10,000 nucleotides of DNA from Chromera velia (Eukaryota > Sar > Chromeraceae). Both the position numbers and the translations under genes were made by a program. Location: positions 1 through 10,000 of the forward strand of contig JAHBMJ010000529.1 in assembly GCA_018398765.1 (NCBI GenBank), given 5' to 3'. Of this stretch, positions 7,571 to 10,000 are shown in pieces; position 1 is the stretch's first letter; every line of letters begins with the position of its first letter. The notes beneath the pieces are model-generated. The model made no database searches, was not told the DNA's origin, and saw only the letters and a list, made by a program, of their open reading frames with translations.

Positions 7571-7593
7571 CCTGCCTGCCTGCCTGCCTGCAG
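7571..7593 (+). repeat. (CCTG)5 tetranucleotide repeat forming a splice acceptor
   Basis: Five CCTG units run straight into CAG, giving the acceptor of the first recognised release-factor exon. Change in repeat number would leave the AG intact. Confidence 0.75.
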
Positions 7594-7752
7594 GTTCTGA
7601 TGCTCCCAAAAGATCCGTTGGATGAGAAAGACGCGATGCTGGAGATCAGAGCAGGGGCAGGGGGGGACGAGGCGTTGCTGTGGGCAGAGGACTTGAGGGA
7701 TATGTATGTGAAGTACTGCCAAGCACAGGGGTGGACGGTGAAGGTCCAGCAG
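7594..7752 (+). other. release-factor exon: start of PCRF domain
   Basis: 53 codons, beginning [13 protein letters not shown] and ending QGWTVKVQQ at CAG then gtgggt. The GAGGDEA segment corresponds to the conserved GTGGDEA of class I factors. Phase 0 at both ends. Confidence 0.9.
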
Positions 7753-9851
7753 GTGGGTCTGGTCTGCTGGAATGGCTGGCCGCATTCTATCTTTCTTTCT
7801 TATTCTTTCTTTCTTTCTTTCTTTCCTTCCTTCCTTCCTTTTCTTTTTTTGCTTCGTCCTTCTCCCAAGCAGTCCTACGAGGGGGACTGATGCAAGAGAA
7901 AAAACGGAGGTCCTCCTGGATGGCTTTGCTTGTTTGTATATTTGTTCTCTCTTATGCTTGTTCTCTCTCGTTTTCCCTCCGTCTGCGTGTCTCCCCTTCT
8001 TCTGCAGTCCTCTCCCCCCATTCTTGAAATCTCGGGGGACAACGTGTATTCCAAAATGAAATTCGAGTCGGGAGTCCATAGAGTTCAGAGAGTTCCTGCC
8101 ACAGAGAGTCAGGTGGGTGGGGAAGCAGGCAACAAAGAGACGGATCAGGGTGCAAATGGAAGACGAAATTTGAGAGAGCCAACACTCCTTCTATTTGTCC
8201 GCGTCTCAGCTCTCTTCTGAAGTCTCACTCGATCCTACTTCCTCTCTCGTCGCATACTTTCCCCTTCTTGTTCGAAAATTTTTTTTGCAACCTTTCTCGT
8301 CGGGTCTGACAGATTTCGCAAGTGTTTTCTTTCCTCTTGTCTCTATTGGACATCATCTGGACGGACGAATAAATCAATCACTAATCATTGCAGGGTCGGG
8401 TCCACACTTCCACTGCGACTGTGTGCATCATGCCAGGGGTTAATCATGTCACTGTAGATATCCGGCCTGAGGACATAGAAATGCACGCAGCACGATCTCA
8501 GGGAGCAGGAGGGCAGAACGTGAACAAGGTCTCATCGGCGATTGACCTGACACATAAGCCCACAGGCATTCGAATCTTTATGCAGGAGGAACGGTCAGTC
8601 CATCCATCGGTCGGGTGTCTCTCGAGCGTGTGTTTCTTGTCTGTCTTTCTGTCTGTGAGTAAGCTCTGCGAAACCAAAAACTCGTGCCTGCTGTCTGCCT
8701 CGGAGATACTTTAAGGGGAGCCGAGGACAAAAGACTCTCTATAGGAGCCTTTGCACAAGTTAACGAATTTGTTTGCCTGGTGACATGTGGACTTCTCTGC
8801 GTTGAATGACCCTTTATATCATTGTGCGTCCGCGCTTATACACAGTCTCGCTTGTGTGTGTTCATAGACGTACGCTATCATTTTTAGAAGTTATGACGCT
8901 GAAAAGAGAAGCATGACGAAGGGGACGCAATCCTTTGAGAACAGTCTTGTGTGTGCTTTGTGCTTGCTCAGTTTTTTGCTGTCTGGCCGACTGCCTGGCG
9001 GGCACCCTGGCAAGCTTGGTCTCTGCTTTCTTTTTCTTTTCCTTCCTTCCTTCTTTCCTTCCTTCCTTTTTTTTTTTCTTTTTTTTTCTGTCTATCTTTT
9101 TTTTTTGTTTCTGTCTGTGTGGCTGTCTGTCTGTGTTGTCTGCCTTTCTACCGCTTTCCCTTCCTTCTAACACAGAATGTAACCCTTGCCTTCGTCTCTG
9201 TGTTCCCCGTCAGCTCACGTCTGCTCTCTGTTGCAGTTCCCAGTTGCTGAACAAAGAGGCGGCAATGAGACTGCTGAGAGCAAAGCTATTCGAGATGAAG
9301 CAGGAAGAGCAGAACGCGCAGATTTACAAATTCAGGAACGACCAGGTTAGCAGCGAATCGGTTTTCCTGTTTCTGCAATGCCCTTTGCACCCCGCTTGCC
9401 AAAGGTCATGAACCCTCACGAACGAGTGAGAGGCACCCTTCGTGATTCAGTTTCGATGCGTTTTCCTCCGTGCTATGGAGCGAATGTGGCTTGTGTGGTT
9501 CTCTCCGCTTTTTGTGTTCGTGTTGGGATACCGCCAAACACAGGGTGAGCACAGATTTTTTGTCGATAACTTTGCTTGTTTCTTGCTTCAACAATGCTCC
9601 CCCCCCATACGGAGTTGACTCAAGACACAGCCGAAAAGTGTTTTGCAAGAGACAGATACTTCAGTTGAAGAATTCACTTGCTTGAAAGAAAACATGCCTG
9701 TCATTGAAAATCTGCCCACCCCCGTGAACCATCCTGTGTCTGTGGATTACAGGTTGGCACAGGAGGGCGGTCGGAAAAGATCAAAACGTACAACTACAAG
9801 GACAGCAGGGTGACCGACCATCGCCTCGGACAGAACTTCGCTCTCGATGAA
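7594..9851 (+). CDS. prfA: peptide chain release factor 1, plastid/cyanobacterial type (partial, five exons)
   Basis: Class I release factor that recognises UAA/UAG in the ribosomal A site and triggers peptide release; this copy most likely acts in the plastid. Exons: 7594-7752, 8008-8112, 8394-8593, 9237-9345, 9753-9851. Phases are 0, 0, 2, 0, giving 191 residues. In order: the PCRF start [18 protein letters not shown] with AGGDEA, the [18 protein letters not shown] block, the GGQ catalytic loop in [11 protein letters not shown] (codons 8508-8516), then [11 protein letters not shown], and near the end [18 protein letters not shown]. Ser-Glu-Lys-Ile, YNYKD and DHRLGQNF are typical of cyanobacterial and plastid RF1. 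The N-terminal domain is not found, so no transit peptide can be judged. About 8-10 residues usual between the first two exons are absent. The last exon ends in LDE at gtcagt; the family continues for about 40 residues, so the gene leaves the window. A mitochondrial RF1 is less likely. Confidence 0.9.
7753..8007 (+). other. release-factor intron with (CTTT)n repeat
   Basis: Donor gtgggt, acceptor cttcttctgcag. A CTTT/CCTT repeat fills about 7790-7850. A second acceptor-like site (cccaagcag) at 7872 is followed by codons for SYEGD and then TGA. Confidence 0.75.
8008..8112 (+). other. release-factor exon: conserved [12 protein letters not shown] block
   Basis: 35 codons, starting [17 protein letters not shown] and ending ATESQ at CAG then gtgggt. 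It is phase 0 at both ends. The first four residues do not match the family, which has a Gly-Gly-Tyr-Lys motif just before the Ile-Leu-Glu-Ile part. Confidence 0.9.
8113..8393 (+). other. release-factor intron
   Basis: Donor gtgggt, acceptor aatcattgcag. It is moderately pyrimidine-rich, with nothing else recognisable inside. Confidence 0.85.
8394..8593 (+). other. release-factor exon with GGQ motif
   Basis: 200 nt, from [15 protein letters not shown] to QEER, ending in phase 2 at ACG then gtcagt. Contains [11 protein letters not shown]; the Gln of GGQ is codon 8514-8516. PCRF-type factors use this loop to hydrolyse peptidyl-tRNA. Confidence 0.95.
8594..9236 (+). other. release-factor intron with pyrimidine repeats
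   Basis: Donor gtcagt, acceptor ctctctgttgcag, about 640 nt. CTTT/CTTC and T runs lie at about 9025-9110. Joining the ends completes an Arg codon and gives [12 protein letters not shown], as expected for the family. No other gene is seen inside. Confidence 0.85.
9237..9345 (+). other. release-factor exon: helix after the GGQ domain
   Basis: 109 nt reading [20 protein letters not shown] and on to KFRNDQ, ending at CAG then gttagc. Corresponds to the SQLxNRExAMxxLRAKLYEM segment of cyanobacterial RF1. Confidence 0.9.
9346..9752 (+). other. release-factor intron
   Basis: Donor gttagc, acceptor tctgtggattacag, about 400 nt. Open frames on both strands inside are short and unconvincing. A C run lies at about 9600-9606. 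Confidence 0.85.
9753..9851 (+). other. release-factor exon: C-terminal [12 protein letters not shown] segment
   Basis: 33 codons, from [17 protein letters not shown] to NFALDE, followed by gtcagt. If the donor were not used, the frame would stop after two more codons (Val-Ser-TAA), cutting off the usual C-terminal tail. The same gtcagt hexamer serves as a donor at 8594, so splicing out of the window is preferred. Confidence 0.9.
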
Positions 9852-9896
9852 GTCAGTTAATCTGTTTGTCAAGGCCTTTCTGCCTCGGTTTTGTTT

Positions 9897-9957
9897 TTCT
9901 TCTTCTTCTTCTTCTTGTTCTTCTTCTTCTTCTTCTTCTTCTTCTTCTTCTTCTTTT
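9897..9957. repeat. (TTC)n microsatellite
   Basis: TTC trinucleotides with one TTG interruption in the next release-factor intron. The Glu-rich open frame on the opposite strand is a repeat artefact. Confidence 0.95.
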
Positions 9958-10000
9958 CTTTCCATTGACTCCGTGCTTTTGTCGCCGTCTCTCGGCTTCG

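Larger units (their letters stand above)
6034..7593 (+). other. CT-rich stretch, no supported exon; probably 5' part of the release-factor gene
   Basis: The plus strand is strongly pyrimidine-rich, as in the introns of the downstream gene. The release factor's N-terminal helical domain, of about 100 residues in the family, must be encoded upstream of 7594 and would be expected here, but I found no convincing exon. One weak candidate is 6590-6637: an acceptor tctgacag, 16 open codons ending in phase 0 and a moderate donor. An ATG at 6897 followed by Leu-rich codons stops after 14 residues. A minus-strand frame at 6825-7028 is Gln/Arg-rich and also unconvincing. Confidence 0.4.

Noticed and set aside
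7888-7890. TGA after SYEGD as a possible recoded Trp codon
   Set aside because: UGA-Trp is known in some algal organelles, but this is a nuclear intron region. Reading through gives low-complexity sequence, so recoding is not supported.
9747-9965. Glu-rich 72-codon minus-strand frame
   Set aside because: It is the reverse complement of the (TTC)n repeat and of a clear release-factor exon.
1-10000. tRNA, rRNA, CRISPR arrays or bacterial operon signals
   Set aside because: No cloverleaf-like or rRNA-like sequence, no spaced repeat arrays and no prokaryotic gene layout could be recognised by eye.

Overview
The window looks like nuclear DNA of a plastid-bearing protist. Two genes are broken into short exons by GT-AG introns. 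The introns are packed with pyrimidine-rich microsatellites on the sense strand, and one gene encodes a cyanobacterial/plastid-type peptide chain release factor. Repeated TGCATGCA words would fit an alveolate such as a chromerid, but a stramenopile or other alga cannot be excluded. I cannot name the species.

Layout. (1) Positions 1-402, minus strand: an open, edge-truncated fragment resembling the N-terminal part of a hAT-family transposase. (2) Positions 500-1000: mostly non-coding, with one doubtful small minus-strand exon at 710-881. (3) Positions about 1020-2250: an AT-rich island with short coherent open stretches but no gene I can recognise. (4) Positions 2290-5205, minus strand: a multi-exon gene for a protein with two CCCH zinc fingers. 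The last intron splits the second finger and carries a long GC/AC/GA microsatellite. The two zinc-finger exons are secure; the N-terminal exons are a phase-consistent inference. (5) Positions 5740-6040: a minisatellite of eight units of 28-29 bp, at the point where the sequence changes from purine-rich to pyrimidine-rich on the plus strand. This is probably the divergent junction between the two genes. (6) Positions 6040-7593: CT-rich sequence with no exon I can support, probably the 5' part of the release-factor gene. (7) Positions 7594-9851, plus strand: five exons of a plastid-type class I release factor (RF1), including the GGQ motif. The N-terminal exons are not identified and the C-terminus runs off the right edge.

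The two genes do not obviously work together. The release factor would end protein synthesis in the plastid after import. The CCCH protein is probably an RNA-binding protein. No RNA genes, CRISPR arrays or prokaryote-style operons were seen. Splice sites were chosen by eye from consensus and reading-frame phase, and transcript data would settle them.
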